The position numbers and the translations under genes are program-made. From CAWEFA01 sp963808135 (GTDB lineage Bacteria > Bacteroidota > Bacteroidia > Bacteroidales > DTGW01), in contig CAWEFA010000143.1 in the NCBI GenBank assembly GCA_963808135.1, forward strand, positions 1 to 64,000: DNA of 64,000 nt. Reading direction: 5' to 3'. The notes beneath the pieces were generated by a model. That model saw nothing but the letters and a program-made list of their open reading frames with translations, was not told where the DNA came from and searched no databases. Positions 29,271 to 38,636 of this stretch are shown here, one piece after another. Each line of letters opens with the position of its first letter. Within the stretch, counting starts at the first letter, position 1.

Positions 29271-30054
29271 ATGGAAACGCACACAACTAAATTCAAAGTA
29301 CGGTTAGGATTGTTTATTGCAGGAGGATTGGTGATTTTTATAATCGCTATTTTCATAATCGGAAAGCAGAAAAATTTATTTAATCCTGTTTTTAAACTAA
29401 CTACGACTTTTTATAATGTAAGCGGATTACAGGTCGGGAACAATATCCGTTTTTCAGGAATCAATGTAGGCACGGTTGATAATATTAAAATAATAAATGA
29501 TTCAACTGTGCGGGTTGACATGTTGATTCAAAAAAATGTTCAGCAGTTTATTAAATCAGATTGCGAAGCAGGCTATAGGTTCTGCAGGAATTATCGGCGA
29601 CCGTATTTTAATTATTACTCAAGGCAGTTCTGATGCTCCTATTGCAAAAGATGGGCAACAAATTGCATCAAAAGAACCGGTTGAACCCGATGCCATCATG
29701 GCAAGCCTGCAGGTAACAGCAGATAATGCTGTAATTATTTCAGATCAGCTGGCAGAAATTATGACTAAAGTAAATAGCGGAAACGGAACACTCGGAAGAT
29801 TAATCCAGGATTCAACATTGGCAGAAAATATTAATCAGACCATAGTGAATCTTAAAAAAAGCAGCAAAGGGTTTGATGAAAATATGAATGCAGCCAAGGA
29901 AAATTTCCTTTTTAGAGGTTATTATAAAAGGAAAGAAAAAGCAGCCGAAAAAATAAAGGTTGACGCAATAGAAAAAAAAGCAGCTGAAAAAAAGAAGTAT
30001 GATGCTGAAGAAAAAAAAGCAGCGAAACAAAAAGCAAAAAATGAAAAGAAATAA
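29271..30054 (+). pseudogene. mlaD: MlaD-type MCE-domain substrate-binding protein, one frameshift
   Basis: The N-terminal membrane anchor (LGLFIAGGLVIFIIAIFIIG) is followed by the MCE domain (TTFYNVSGLQVGNNIRFSGI, NVGTVDNIKIINDSTVRVDM). The frame breaks near 29567-29570 at an extra G; the expected reading is CEAAIGSAGIIGDRILIITQ. The C-terminal part has IMTKVNSGNGTLGRLIQDST, found in many MlaD-like proteins, and ends in a lysine/alanine-rich helical tail of about 45 residues. MlaD forms the ring that passes phospholipid between the periplasm and MlaE. No MlaB or MlaC gene is adjacent, as is usual outside Proteobacteria. Confidence 0.9.
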
Positions 30055-30181
30055 TGTAACTTATCAGGTGTTTAGTCTTTAGGTTATCAAACTACAGGAA
30101 GAATATGCTGATAGTCCATAGTCCATAGTCAACAGCCAAAACAAGTAAAAACCTGAAAATTTCAAAATATGGTAAATACAA

Positions 30182-32020
30182 ATGTGGTTCAAAAATATTT
30201 TCATACTTTTTTTTGTTTCAATTTACATAAGTGAATCTGCATTGGCACAAGTTCCTGTCAAAACAGATTCAACACATCTTTATGAAAATATTCAAAACTA
30301 TTCCAAACAAAGCAAGTTTAAAATGTTTTTGTACAGGTTAATTTTTAAACCTGTTGCAGCCAGGTCAAAGAAAAAAGAAGTAAAAAAGAAAGTTTATAGA
30401 AGACTGGTACAAAAACCATACAGCGCCTTTGAAGGAAAAACCATCAGGAATATAGACATTGTTACGTTAGATCCTTTCGGTTACTCAGCCACCGACACTG
30501 CTGTTGTAAAACAAACTTTTTTATATAAAGCGGGAAATGAGACGCATGTTAAAACACGACGTATCACAATCCGAAACCTCATACTGATACACAGGAACGA
30601 ACCATTCGATTCTTTACTTGTCAGGGAATCGGAGCGTTTAATCCGCAGCCAGAATTATGTGCATGAGGTTTCTTTTTACGTTTATCCTGCCGGAAAAAAA
30701 TCCGATTCAGTAGATATTTTTATTCGTGAGTCGGATAAATGGAGCGTCATTCCGAAAATAAATATTTCAACTTCAAATTTTCAATTTGATATAACCGATA
30801 AAAATTTTTTAGGGTCCGGTCATGAATTCCAAAATGATTTTACAAGAAATTTTAATAATGGGATTAATACTTTTAATACAAATTATTCTATCCCGAACAT
30901 AAGGAACACGTACATTAGCGCAATGTTGCACTATGGGGTTGACGGATACAAAAATTTCAACAAGAGTTTGGCTGTTGACCGTCCGTTTTATTCTCCATTT
31001 GCAAAGTGGGCAGCAGGTGTGTCTTTTGCTTCTCAATATAAAAAAGATTCCCTGAGCGATATAAATCCGGCTATTGTTCCGGAGAATTCAAAATTCGGCA
31101 CACAGGATTATTGGACAGGCATTGCACATCAGGTTTTCAAGGGCAACACGGAAACGAAACGTGTAACCAATTTAATTTTTACGCTGCGTTATCTGCGGGT
31201 CCGGTATTCTGAAAAGCCATCTGAACTTTCTGACCCGTATCATATTTATTCCGATGAAGATTTTTATTTAACCGCAATAGGAATTTCTACCCGGAAATAT
31301 GTTCAGGATAAATATGTTTTTAATTACGGTGTTGTAGAAGATGTGCCGGTTGGAAAAGTTTTTGGGTTAACAGGCGGTTACCAGGTAAAGAATAATTCCT
31401 GGCGGCGATATTTAGGGACGCGGTTTTCCTTTGGTAACTTTTATAAATGGGGATATATGAGTTGCAATTTCGAATACGGAACCTTTTACCATGCTTCATA
31501 TTCCCAACAAGGTGTTTTTTCGGCAGGTTTAAATTATTTCACAAACTTATTTGAAATCGGAAACTTGAAATGCAGGCAGTTTGTAAAACCCCAGCTTACC
31601 TTGGGAATAAATCGCTTTCCTTCAGAGAGTATTACCATTAACAACGAAAACGGTATACTGGGCTTTAACAGCATTTCCTTACTGGGAACAAAAAAAATAG
31701 TTTTAACGCTTCAAACGCAATCCTATGCTCCATGGAAATTGCTGGGATTTCGGTTCGGGCCGTATTTAATTTATTCATTCGGTATGCTGGGAAATGCAGC
31801 ATCAGGATTTAAAAAGAAACAGGTGTTTTCACAGTTTTGCCTGGGAGTTTTAATTAAAAACGAATTCCTGGTAATTAATAATTTCCAGGTTTCAGTTGCA
31901 TTCTATCCGAATATCCCGGGAAAGGGCAATAATGTTTTTAAAATAAATTCAAATTCAACGACTGATTTCGGCTTTCAGGATTTTATAATCGGAAAACCCG
32001 GAATAGTGGAGTTTCAATAA
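30182..32020 (+). CDS. BamA/TamA-like outer-membrane protein (POTRA plus barrel)
   Basis: The 612-residue product has a signal peptide (about 1-23, ALAQ). A basic region is followed by two POTRA-like segments: FEGKTIRNIDIVTLDPFGYS with an extended helix-strand, then RNEPFDSLLVRESERLIRSQ and SVDIFIRESDKWSVIPKINI. FQFDITDKNFLGSGHEFQND opens a C-terminal barrel of about 400 residues. This is an Omp85-type plan, with fewer POTRA domains than BamA. It starts 127 bp after MlaD, and the pairing suggests delivery or receipt of lipid at the outer membrane, although that is inference. A strong hairpin terminator follows. Confidence 0.75.
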   Translation: MWFKNIFILFFVSIYISESALAQVPVKTDSTHLYENIQNYSKQSKFKMFLYRLIFKPVAARSKKKEVKKKVYRRLVQKPYSAFEGKTIRNIDIVTLDPFGYSATDTAVVKQTFLYKAGNETHVKTRRITIRNLILIHRNEPFDSLLVRESERLIRSQNYVHEVSFYVYPAGKKSDSVDIFIRESDKWSVIPKINISTSNFQFDITDKNFLGSGHEFQNDFTRNFNNGINTFNTNYSIPNIRNTYISAMLHYGVDGYKNFNKSLAVDRPFYSPFAKWAAGVSFASQYKKDSLSDINPAIVPENSKFGTQDYWTGIAHQVFKGNTETKRVTNLIFTLRYLRVRYSEKPSELSDPYHIYSDEDFYLTAIGISTRKYVQDKYVFNYGVVEDVPVGKVFGLTGGYQVKNNSWRRYLGTRFSFGNFYKWGYMSCNFEYGTFYHASYSQQGVFSAGLNYFTNLFEIGNLKCRQFVKPQLTLGINRFPSESITINNENGILGFNSISLLGTKKIVLTLQTQSYAPWKLLGFRFGPYLIYSFGMLGNAASGFKKKQVFSQFCLGVLIKNEFLVINNFQVSVAFYPNIPGKGNNVFKINSNSTTDFGFQDFIIGKPGIVEFQ

Positions 32021-32059
32021 AATAGTTAAAATTATAGTTGATGGGTTAAACTAGTTGAT

Positions 32060-32095
32060 AAACCTGCCGGAATTTTGAATTCTGGCAGGTTTCAG
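32060..32095 (+). terminator. Strong hairpin terminator after the BamA-like gene
   Basis: AAACCTGCCGGAATT and the complementary AATTCTGGCAGGTTT form a long near-perfect stem with a minimal loop at 32060-32092. Confidence 0.75.
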
Positions 32096-32147
32096 CTATC
32101 AAATCAGCCATTTCGACCTATAACCAAAATATATTTCAGTGCCGAAA

Positions 32148-32214
32148 TGTGTGAATGATGTAACTTATTTCTAAAGTTTTGTAAAACATATGGTAGAGAT
32201 CAACGATAACTTTG
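32148..32214 (+). promoter_or_regulatory. Composite promoter motif, copy C
   Basis: TGTAAC (32159-32164) and TGTAAA (32180-32185) are 21 bp apart, and AACTTTG (32208-32214) starts 28 bp after the second. With the preceding T the -7 element is TAACTTTG, an exact consensus. It precedes the DUF3943-PAP2-PAP2-YihY unit starting at 32305. Confidence 0.8.
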
Positions 32215-32304
32215 TAACTAACTAAAATAAATATTTAAAAAAGAAAACCTCTTAGAATACAATCAACTTTATTATTAACTAACTTTTAAAATAATTCAGC
32301 AGAA

Positions 32305-33888
32305 ATGAAAACAATATACATTTTAGTTTTTATGCTTTTATCTTCTCCATTTCTTTATGCTCAGTCCTCTGTCAAGTCCGATACAATTAAACCAAACAAA
32401 GGCAATGTAGATAAGCAACTGGAGAAAATCAATGAAAGAAAAGAAAAACTGCACGATACAACTGGTAATGAACCTGCAAAAAGCAAAACCATTGATACTA
32501 AAATTGAAAATAGATACGGGGATTTGCTTCGTGACGATCCGGAGTATAACAAAAGATATTCCCTCTGGATACCTGCTGTCGATATTATTGGACTCAATTT
32601 TTTATTAAATGTAACCGACAGGTATATTTTAAAATTAGATTTTTCCAATACTAATTTTACTACATGGAAGCGCACTCTAAGTGCCGGCTGGCCATGGGGC
32701 AAGGGATGGGAATGGGATAAGGACCGGTTCGGCAACAACTTTTTTAGCCATCCTTATTTTGGAGCCATGTATTTTAATGCAGCACGTTCTAACGGATATA
32801 ATTTTTATTCATCATTTGCATTTGCAGTGGGCGGCGCTTATATGTGGAAGATGTTTGGGGAAAACGGAACACCGGAGAGAGAAGATCTGATCAATACTTC
32901 TATTTCAGGCGCATGTTTCGGAGAAATACTTTATCGCTTAAGCTCGAATATTCTCGATGACCGCACAAGAGGAAGCGATAGGGTTTTCCGCGAAATAGCA
33001 GCCGGGATCATTGATCCCGTGAGAGGTTTTAACAGGCTGTTGCAGGGAAAAACTTTCAGGACAACCAACAAAGAAGTTTATGAGAAAGAACCGTTAAATG
33101 TTTCCCTTTTTGCAGGAATGCACAGAATAGATGATGTATCACAAGGCATGTTTGGTAGTGGGACTAACAATTTAATGATCAACGCTCAACTTGATTATGG
33201 AAATCCGTTTGAAGACCGTTCACGAAAGCCTTATGATTTTTTCAAACTTCGTGTAGATGCAGATTTTGGCGCGGGCAGAAAAATTGTTGACAACATACTC
33301 GGCTATGGAATTTTATTTGGCAAAAATTTTCAGATGGGAAAGCTGGCAAACCTCATCGGGGTATTTCAATATAATGATTATTGGGATAGTAAATTATTTG
33401 AGTTAGCCACTATTGGTTTCGGCGGTGGCCTAACTACTAAATTACCGGTAAGCAATACGATTAATTTTTACACCAGCATCCATTTGGCTGGAGTGCCTTT
33501 TGCAGGAAACAGCACACAGTTTGGTCCCGATACTTTGCAGTTCAGGGATTATAATTTTGGCTATGGATATGAGGGAAAATTTGAATGTATGCTTAATTTT
33601 AGTAAATATGCGGAACTTTCAGTGGTATATTATTATTACATGATTCACACCTTTAACGCTATGATTAACAACGTTCAGGGTTTAATCGGGAATAATTATA
33701 TCAACGTTTTAAAACCAAGAGTTACTGTGAACCTTTACAAATCTATTAATATAGGGTTTGAAGATTTCATATATTTCGATGACCGTTACCTTAATAATTC
33801 CACTTCATTTCATGCAATGAGAACAGAACAGAAAATATTTTTGCTGTTTTATTTTGAAGACTCTCAGAGGAGAGGACATTATAATTAA
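32305..33888 (+). CDS. DUF3943 outer-membrane/periplasmic protein
   Basis: The 527-residue product has a signal peptide (about 1-19, LYAQ). A charged linker (residues 25-70) follows, then the DUF3943 region: WIPAVDIIGLNFLLNVTDRY, WEWDKDRFGNNFFSHPYFGA, NAARSNGYNFYSSFAFAVGG and SDRVFREIAAGIIDPVRGFN. The C-terminal 250 residues alternate strand-like segments (FFKLRVDADFGAGRK, YAELSVVYYYYMIHTFNAM) and end in an aromatic strand, as expected for an outer-membrane barrel. It is the first gene after promoter copy C. Molecular function is unknown; the PAP2 neighbours suggest lipid or lipid-carrier metabolism. Confidence 0.8.
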   Translation: MKTIYILVFMLLSSPFLYAQSSVKSDTIKPNKGNVDKQLEKINERKEKLHDTTGNEPAKSKTIDTKIENRYGDLLRDDPEYNKRYSLWIPAVDIIGLNFLLNVTDRYILKLDFSNTNFTTWKRTLSAGWPWGKGWEWDKDRFGNNFFSHPYFGAMYFNAARSNGYNFYSSFAFAVGGAYMWKMFGENGTPEREDLINTSISGACFGEILYRLSSNILDDRTRGSDRVFREIAAGIIDPVRGFNRLLQGKTFRTTNKEVYEKEPLNVSLFAGMHRIDDVSQGMFGSGTNNLMINAQLDYGNPFEDRSRKPYDFFKLRVDADFGAGRKIVDNILGYGILFGKNFQMGKLANLIGVFQYNDYWDSKLFELATIGFGGGLTTKLPVSNTINFYTSIHLAGVPFAGNSTQFGPDTLQFRDYNFGYGYEGKFECMLNFSKYAELSVVYYYYMIHTFNAMINNVQGLIGNNYINVLKPRVTVNLYKSINIGFEDFIYFDDRYLNNSTSFHAMRTEQKIFLLFYFEDSQRRGHYN

Positions 33889-33927
33889 TATAATCAGGAT
33901 TGCACTAAACTTAATAAATTAAACACA

Positions 33928-34728
33928 ATGTTGTATAAATTACTCATATCGCTTATCTGCATCGTTTCTTTTGAAACTTCCCTCTTAGCCCAGGATTCGC
34001 TCAAAATGCAGAAAAAGAATAAATATAATCTTTCTGAGTTTGTTCATGAATCGGGTTTGCTTGTAATACAACCTATTAAATGGAATGGATGCGATTGGAT
34101 CAAATTCGGTGCAATAGCTGCCGTAACATACTCATTAACGCATGTAGATCAAAGAATCCGCACCATAGCGCTCGATAATCCAAAGTATTCCAAAAGCGAT
34201 CTTATGGAAGCCGGTAACCAATGGGGAGGATTTTTTGTCGGCCCCATATTATGTGTATCGCTTTATACAATCGGCGGTCTTTCAAACAGCTATAAAACCA
34301 AAAAAATCGGTTTCGAAATAGCACAAGCTATGTTCTATTCCGAAGCAATTTCATTCATATCAAAAGGTTGTATTGGCAGAGCAAGGCCGTTTATGGACGA
34401 GGGCGCTTTCAATTATAAACCGTTCACATTCTTTAACAGCCCGCAAAATTCATTTCCTGCAGGGCATGTAGATGCAGCATTTGCATTGTCAACAGTATTG
34501 TCAAAAAATGCCGAATCTGAATTTTTAAAAGTGTTGGCTTATGTTCCTGCCGCTCTTACGGTAGCATCTCGTATTTACCAGGACCAACACTGGACGTCTG
34601 ATGTTTTTATTGGCGGCGCTATCGGATACTTTGTAGGAAGCTGGGTGGTAAACCTTCATGATAATAAGGATTCACGGGTTCAGTTAACTTCTATCTATCC
34701 ACTCACTTTTAAAATTGCAATTAATTAA
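33928..34728 (+). CDS. PAP2-family phosphatase, copy 1
   Basis: The 266-residue product has a signal peptide (LLAQ) and the three PAP2 motifs: KGCIGRARP, SFPAGHVDAAFALST and SRIYQDQHWTSDV. The catalytic histidines and arginines are present; the usual PSGH reads PAGH. PAP2 enzymes remove phosphate from lipid phosphates such as undecaprenyl diphosphate, phosphatidate or lipid A. The gene lies 39 bp after DUF3943 and 9 bp before a paralogue, so this is a tandem duplication in one operon. The export signal and multiple hydrophobic stretches place the active site in the periplasm. Confidence 0.9.
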   Translation: MLYKLLISLICIVSFETSLLAQDSLKMQKKNKYNLSEFVHESGLLVIQPIKWNGCDWIKFGAIAAVTYSLTHVDQRIRTIALDNPKYSKSDLMEAGNQWGGFFVGPILCVSLYTIGGLSNSYKTKKIGFEIAQAMFYSEAISFISKGCIGRARPFMDEGAFNYKPFTFFNSPQNSFPAGHVDAAFALSTVLSKNAESEFLKVLAYVPAALTVASRIYQDQHWTSDVFIGGAIGYFVGSWVVNLHDNKDSRVQLTSIYPLTFKIAIN

Positions 34729-34737
34729 TTTGCATTG

Positions 34738-35586
34738 ATGCTTAATAGATTATTTATATCGCTCATTTTCATCATCACCTTTCAATCTTGCTTATTCGCG
34801 CAAGAAGTGAAAAAAGATACTATTTCCGAAACGAAAGGTGAAAAGAAGCAGGAAAAAAGAAGATACAGATTATCACAATTTGCACATGAATCATATTTGT
34901 TCATTAAACAACCCACTACATGGAAAGGTGGCGATTGGCTTAAGGTTGGAGTAGTAGCAGCCGCGACAATTTCAGTAATGTCATTGGATAATACCATGGT
35001 CAAATTAACCCAGGGCCATCAAAAGTATTATTACAGCGTTCCTGTTGTGGGAGGAAGAGTATATGGGGAATGGTATTCCATTGGAGGATTAGCAACAGTG
35101 TTTGGTTGTTATGGAATTATAAATCACGATGATGCTGCAAAGAAAATCACCATTGAATTGTTGCAAGCCGGGATTTATGCAGAATCTGTTACCGAAATAT
35201 TTAAAGTTGCTATTGGCAGGGCAAGGCCGATTAGCGGAGAAAGTTCATCCACCTATCATCCGTTCACAATTATTGATGACAATTATCATTCTATGCCCAG
35301 CGGACATACAACCGCTGCCATGGCACTTTCAACGGTCATGTCGCGCCATGCCAATTCAATTGCATTAAAAATATTAGCTTACGTGCCTGCCGGATTAACC
35401 ATGTTCTCTCGCATTTACCAGGATAAGCATTGGCTTTCAGATGTAGTTCCGGCTGCTGCGATAGGTTATTTTGCCGGTAATTGGGTGGTGGATTTGCATG
35501 AAGGAAAGAGACACCGGATTAATGTTACTTCTGTTTATCCTACTACAATTTCAATTAACCTTAACCGGGAACCAGACCAAAAATAA
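34738..35586 (+). CDS. PAP2-family phosphatase, copy 2
   Basis: From the ATG at 34738 (preferred to the adjacent in-frame TTG) the product has 282 residues, with a signal peptide (CLFAQ). The motifs are KVAIGRARP, SMPSGHTTAAMALST and SRIYQDKHWLSDV, all canonical. It resembles the preceding gene along its length, including LSQFAHESYLFIKQPTTWKG against LSEFVHESGLLVIQPIKWNG, confirming duplication. The substrate is unknown. A different substrate from copy 1 is possible because the PSGH residue differs. Confidence 0.9.
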   Translation: MLNRLFISLIFIITFQSCLFAQEVKKDTISETKGEKKQEKRRYRLSQFAHESYLFIKQPTTWKGGDWLKVGVVAAATISVMSLDNTMVKLTQGHQKYYYSVPVVGGRVYGEWYSIGGLATVFGCYGIINHDDAAKKITIELLQAGIYAESVTEIFKVAIGRARPISGESSSTYHPFTIIDDNYHSMPSGHTTAAMALSTVMSRHANSIALKILAYVPAGLTMFSRIYQDKHWLSDVVPAAAIGYFAGNWVVDLHEGKRHRINVTSVYPTTISINLNREPDQK

Positions 35587-35620
35587 ACCAACCGGAAGTT
35601 CAGCTTAAATATTATTCACG

Positions 35621-36514
35621 ATGAAAAGAAGTAATGTTGTAAAAAAATCAGGGTATCTCCTCAAAGAAACCCTCAAAGGATTTGTAGCCGATAACGCTCT
35701 TCAATTAAGTGCAGCATTGTCCTATTATACCATTTTCTCTTTAGCCCCATTGCTTATTATTTTTGTATCCCTGATAGGGATAATTTTTGGTGCCGAAGCC
35801 GTAAGAGGTGAAATTTTCGGACAAATTAACGGGCTGGTGGGTAACGATGCCGCACTGCAAATACAGGCAGCAATAAAAAGTGTAAAACTTTCAAACAGCA
35901 GTACATTAGCTACAACCATAGGTGTAATCATTTTATTGATAGGGGCATCGGGTGTATTTGCCGAAATCCAGGACTCCATAAATTTTATATGGGGCATTAA
36001 AGGAAAACCCAAACACGGTTTAATAAAATTTATGTACAACCGCCTCATGTCATTTTCAATGATCGGTTCCGTAGGGTTTTTACTATTGGTCGGTTTAATC
36101 GTAAATTCTTTGATAGGTTTACTCAACAAACATTTGGCAATCAACTTTCCACATGATACCATGTTATTACTTTATGTTATCAATACGATAATTGTTTTCA
36201 TTATCATAACACTTTTATTCAGTATTATATTCAAAACACTACCAGATGGAAAATTAGCTCTTCGCGATTGCATCATAGGGGCATCCTTTACCGCCTTTCT
36301 TTTTATGATTGGGAAATTCGCTATTGGTTTTTACCTCGGAAGTTATAATATTGGTTCTGTTTATGGTGCTGCCGGTTCCATCATTTTAATTCTGGGCTGG
36401 GTTTATTATTCAGCGATCATACTCTATTTAGGCGCCGAATTCACCAAAGTGCATGCAAACAAATACGGGCAAAAAATAACTCCAAACGCATATTCCGTTC
36501 AAATCATAAAGTAA
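35621..36514 (+). CDS. YihY/BrkB family inner-membrane protein
   Basis: The 297-residue product has the typical beginning GYLLKETLKGFVADNALQLS and AALSYYTIFSLAPLLIIFVS. Six membrane segments follow, with FKTLPDGKLALRDCIIGASF, GKFAIGFYLGSYNIGSVYGA, AGSIILILGWVYYSAIILYL and GAEFTKVHANKYG. These are conserved across the YihY family, which includes proteins once called RNase BN in error. Function is not settled; envelope or transport roles are usual proposals. It lies 35 bp after the second PAP2 gene. Confidence 0.9.
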   Translation: MKRSNVVKKSGYLLKETLKGFVADNALQLSAALSYYTIFSLAPLLIIFVSLIGIIFGAEAVRGEIFGQINGLVGNDAALQIQAAIKSVKLSNSSTLATTIGVIILLIGASGVFAEIQDSINFIWGIKGKPKHGLIKFMYNRLMSFSMIGSVGFLLLVGLIVNSLIGLLNKHLAINFPHDTMLLLYVINTIIVFIIITLLFSIIFKTLPDGKLALRDCIIGASFTAFLFMIGKFAIGFYLGSYNIGSVYGAAGSIILILGWVYYSAIILYLGAEFTKVHANKYGQKITPNAYSVQIIK

Positions 36515-36599
36515 AATAATGTATCCGCTTCAAAAAGTGTAATTAAGGTCTGAAAATTAAAGGTTAGCAAAATGATTGAATTATCTTTTTATAAAGGCA

Positions 36600-37907
36600 A
36601 TGATAAATAACCAAATCATCTTTTGTAAAAATTTCAGGAAAACTATAAACAAAACGTGGTTTGTTTTTTTTCTTTTATCAGCATGTTTATATTCTGCTGT
36701 AAGTTCTGCTGCCCCAAAAGATACAACAAAGTTGATTCTTTTATTTAATAATAATATCGGACTACTTCATGTTGAAGATATTAATATCCCCCAGGAAGTG
36801 GATGTGCCTGATTTATTCAAGAAAATGTTCCCATCTTTTTCCGGAAATCATGCGGATTCCGTTAAAAGATCGTCTTCTCTAATTCATTTCATTGTTTTAC
36901 CTGCAGTTGGATATACTCTTCAGACCAGCTTTGCAGCTGTATTGGCCTTCAATGTTGCTATTAATGGTTCCTATCTGAGCAAAAAAAAACTTACGAATAT
37001 CAGCGCCAGCTTTGCATATACACTCCGGAAGCAATTTATTATGCCGATACAAGCAAATATATGGACAAAAGATGAAAAGTATAATGTTATTTTAGACTGG
37101 AGATATCTGCTATATCCTCAGTCAACCTTTGGATTGGGAAGTTTCTCTTCGTTTGCTGATGAAGTCAGGTTGAATTATTCCTATTTGAAGTTATATAACT
37201 ATTTTCTCAGGAAGTTTACTCCTGATTTTTACATTGGACCCGGCTATAGTATTGATTATCATTGGAAAATTCAGGATATTTCATTTCCCGCAGATAGTGC
37301 TTCAGACATAAATAAATATGGTAAAACCAATCGTTCTTTTGCATCCGGACCTACTTTTAATGCAATTTATGATACCCGCAGAAATTCGATAAATCCACAA
37401 GACGGCTTTTACGGCAATATAAGCTATTGCTATCACTTTAAATGGATGGGGAGTGACAATGAATGGCAATCGCTTCTGATTGAATTCAGAAAGTACCTGA
37501 AGTTTCCGGCATCTTCAAATAATATTCTTGCACTTTGGAGCTATAACTGGCTGACTCCTTCAGGAAAACCAGCTTATCTTGATTTGCCGAGCACAGGATG
37601 GAACACAAAAGTAAATATTGGCCGTGGGTACATACAGGGGAGGTATAAAGGAGAAAACCTTTTATACATGGAAGGCGAGTATCGGTTTCCGTTAACTCAG
37701 AATCATTTATTGGGAGCCGTGGTATTTTCTAATCTTCAATCGGTATCAGAATGGCCCTCAAACCAATTTAAAGCCGTACGACCCGGAGTTGGCAGCGGTA
37801 TCAGGATAAAGTTAAATAAGTACTCCGGAACCAACCTGGCATTGGATTATGGTTTTGGAGTAGAAGGATCAAGAGGTGTATTTGTGAACATTGGTGAAGT
37901 TTTTTAA
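36600..37907 (+). CDS. Omp85-like outer-membrane barrel protein
   Basis: From the ATG at 36600 the product has 435 residues; an in-frame TTG at 36576 is less likely. A signal peptide (to about residue 39, VSSAAP) is followed by a region without an obvious POTRA domain. An Omp85 (surface antigen) barrel then runs from about residue 100, with FASGPTFNAIYDTRRNSINP and DGFYGNISYCYHFKWMGSDN. YMEGEYRFPLTQNHLLGAVV and the terminal strand LALDYGFGVEGSRGVFVNIG are hallmarks. It is downstream of the YihY gene in the unit starting with promoter copy C. With 30182-32020 it is the second Omp85-type protein in the window. Confidence 0.8.
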   Translation: MINNQIIFCKNFRKTINKTWFVFFLLSACLYSAVSSAAPKDTTKLILLFNNNIGLLHVEDINIPQEVDVPDLFKKMFPSFSGNHADSVKRSSSLIHFIVLPAVGYTLQTSFAAVLAFNVAINGSYLSKKKLTNISASFAYTLRKQFIMPIQANIWTKDEKYNVILDWRYLLYPQSTFGLGSFSSFADEVRLNYSYLKLYNYFLRKFTPDFYIGPGYSIDYHWKIQDISFPADSASDINKYGKTNRSFASGPTFNAIYDTRRNSINPQDGFYGNISYCYHFKWMGSDNEWQSLLIEFRKYLKFPASSNNILALWSYNWLTPSGKPAYLDLPSTGWNTKVNIGRGYIQGRYKGENLLYMEGEYRFPLTQNHLLGAVVFSNLQSVSEWPSNQFKAVRPGVGSGIRIKLNKYSGTNLALDYGFGVEGSRGVFVNIGEVF

Positions 37908-37940
37908 TTAATTGAATGGCTCATATCAATTAGTGAGAAA

Positions 37941-38008
37941 ACATGTGAATGATATAACTTATTTCAAAAGTTGTATAACACTTTTCAAAGCAAAGTCCAT
38001 GACCTTTA
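37941..38008 (+). promoter_or_regulatory. Composite promoter motif, copy D
   Basis: TATAAC cores at 37953-37958 and 37974-37979 are 21 bp apart, and ACCTTTA (38002-38008) starts 28 bp after the second. It precedes the 153-residue exported protein at 38070. Confidence 0.8.
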
Positions 38009-38069
38009 TCAGTTGATTGATTCCTGTTTAGTGTAAGATCATAAATTAGGCAAGCAAAAAACAACAATT

Positions 38070-38531
38070 ATGAAGCAAATATTGATAATACTAATATTTA
38101 CAGGATTATTTCCATTCCTGGGGTTTGGTCAAGAATCGAACGATACAGTATCTCTTTATAATTCATCACTTAAAATTTCACAAACCCAATTAGATGAGTT
38201 GTATCAACTATCTACTTATGGTATAAATTTAATCAAAAACAAGTACGTAAATCATAATTCATTTTTACCAATGGTATTTTCATATTCGAATACTAAGAAA
38301 TTTAAAGTGATTCCATATAATGATCCGGTTATCGAAGACAGATTGTTATCAGATTATGCAGTATATAATGGAATAATAAAGAATAACAAATATCCTGAAG
38401 GGAGCGATAGCCTTTATTTGCTTTTTATTAGTAAAGAGTTTGATAATTCTGTATTGATAAGTTTTCCATTAAAGACTGAAAATGGGCATATATTATTAGG
38501 AGATGTAGAGGTTCAAATAGTAAAAAAATAA
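38070..38531 (+). CDS. Small exported protein of unknown function
   Basis: A 153-residue product with a clear signal peptide (KQILIILIFTGLFPFLGFGQ). A mixed alpha/beta domain follows, with ISQTQLDELYQLSTYGINLI and a hydrophobic C-terminal strand NSVLISFPLKTENGHILLGD. No domain is recognised. It is directly behind promoter copy D, so it belongs to the same putative regulon, and probably shares its transcript with the DUF748 gene 105 bp downstream. Confidence 0.7.
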   Translation: MKQILIILIFTGLFPFLGFGQESNDTVSLYNSSLKISQTQLDELYQLSTYGINLIKNKYVNHNSFLPMVFSYSNTKKFKVIPYNDPVIEDRLLSDYAVYNGIIKNNKYPEGSDSLYLLFISKEFDNSVLISFPLKTENGHILLGDVEVQIVKK

Positions 38532-38636
38532 TACCAGATCAAGCCATAGGCAGGCCATTCAAAGTCCCGGTTGCTTCAGTCATTTCTCGACAGACAGCTT
38601 CTGCAAATTGGTAAATTTTCTATAATATTTTAAAAA

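Noticed and set aside
30040..30080. A tenth copy of the composite promoter before the BamA-like gene (AATAATGTAACTTATC).
   Set aside because: Only the first core matches. The position 21 bp downstream has TCTTTA, and no ACCTTTG element follows at the fixed distance.
32361..32738. A 125-codon minus-strand frame inside the DUF3943 gene.
   Set aside because: It is a shadow of a well-supported gene, with no signal for translation or family similarity.
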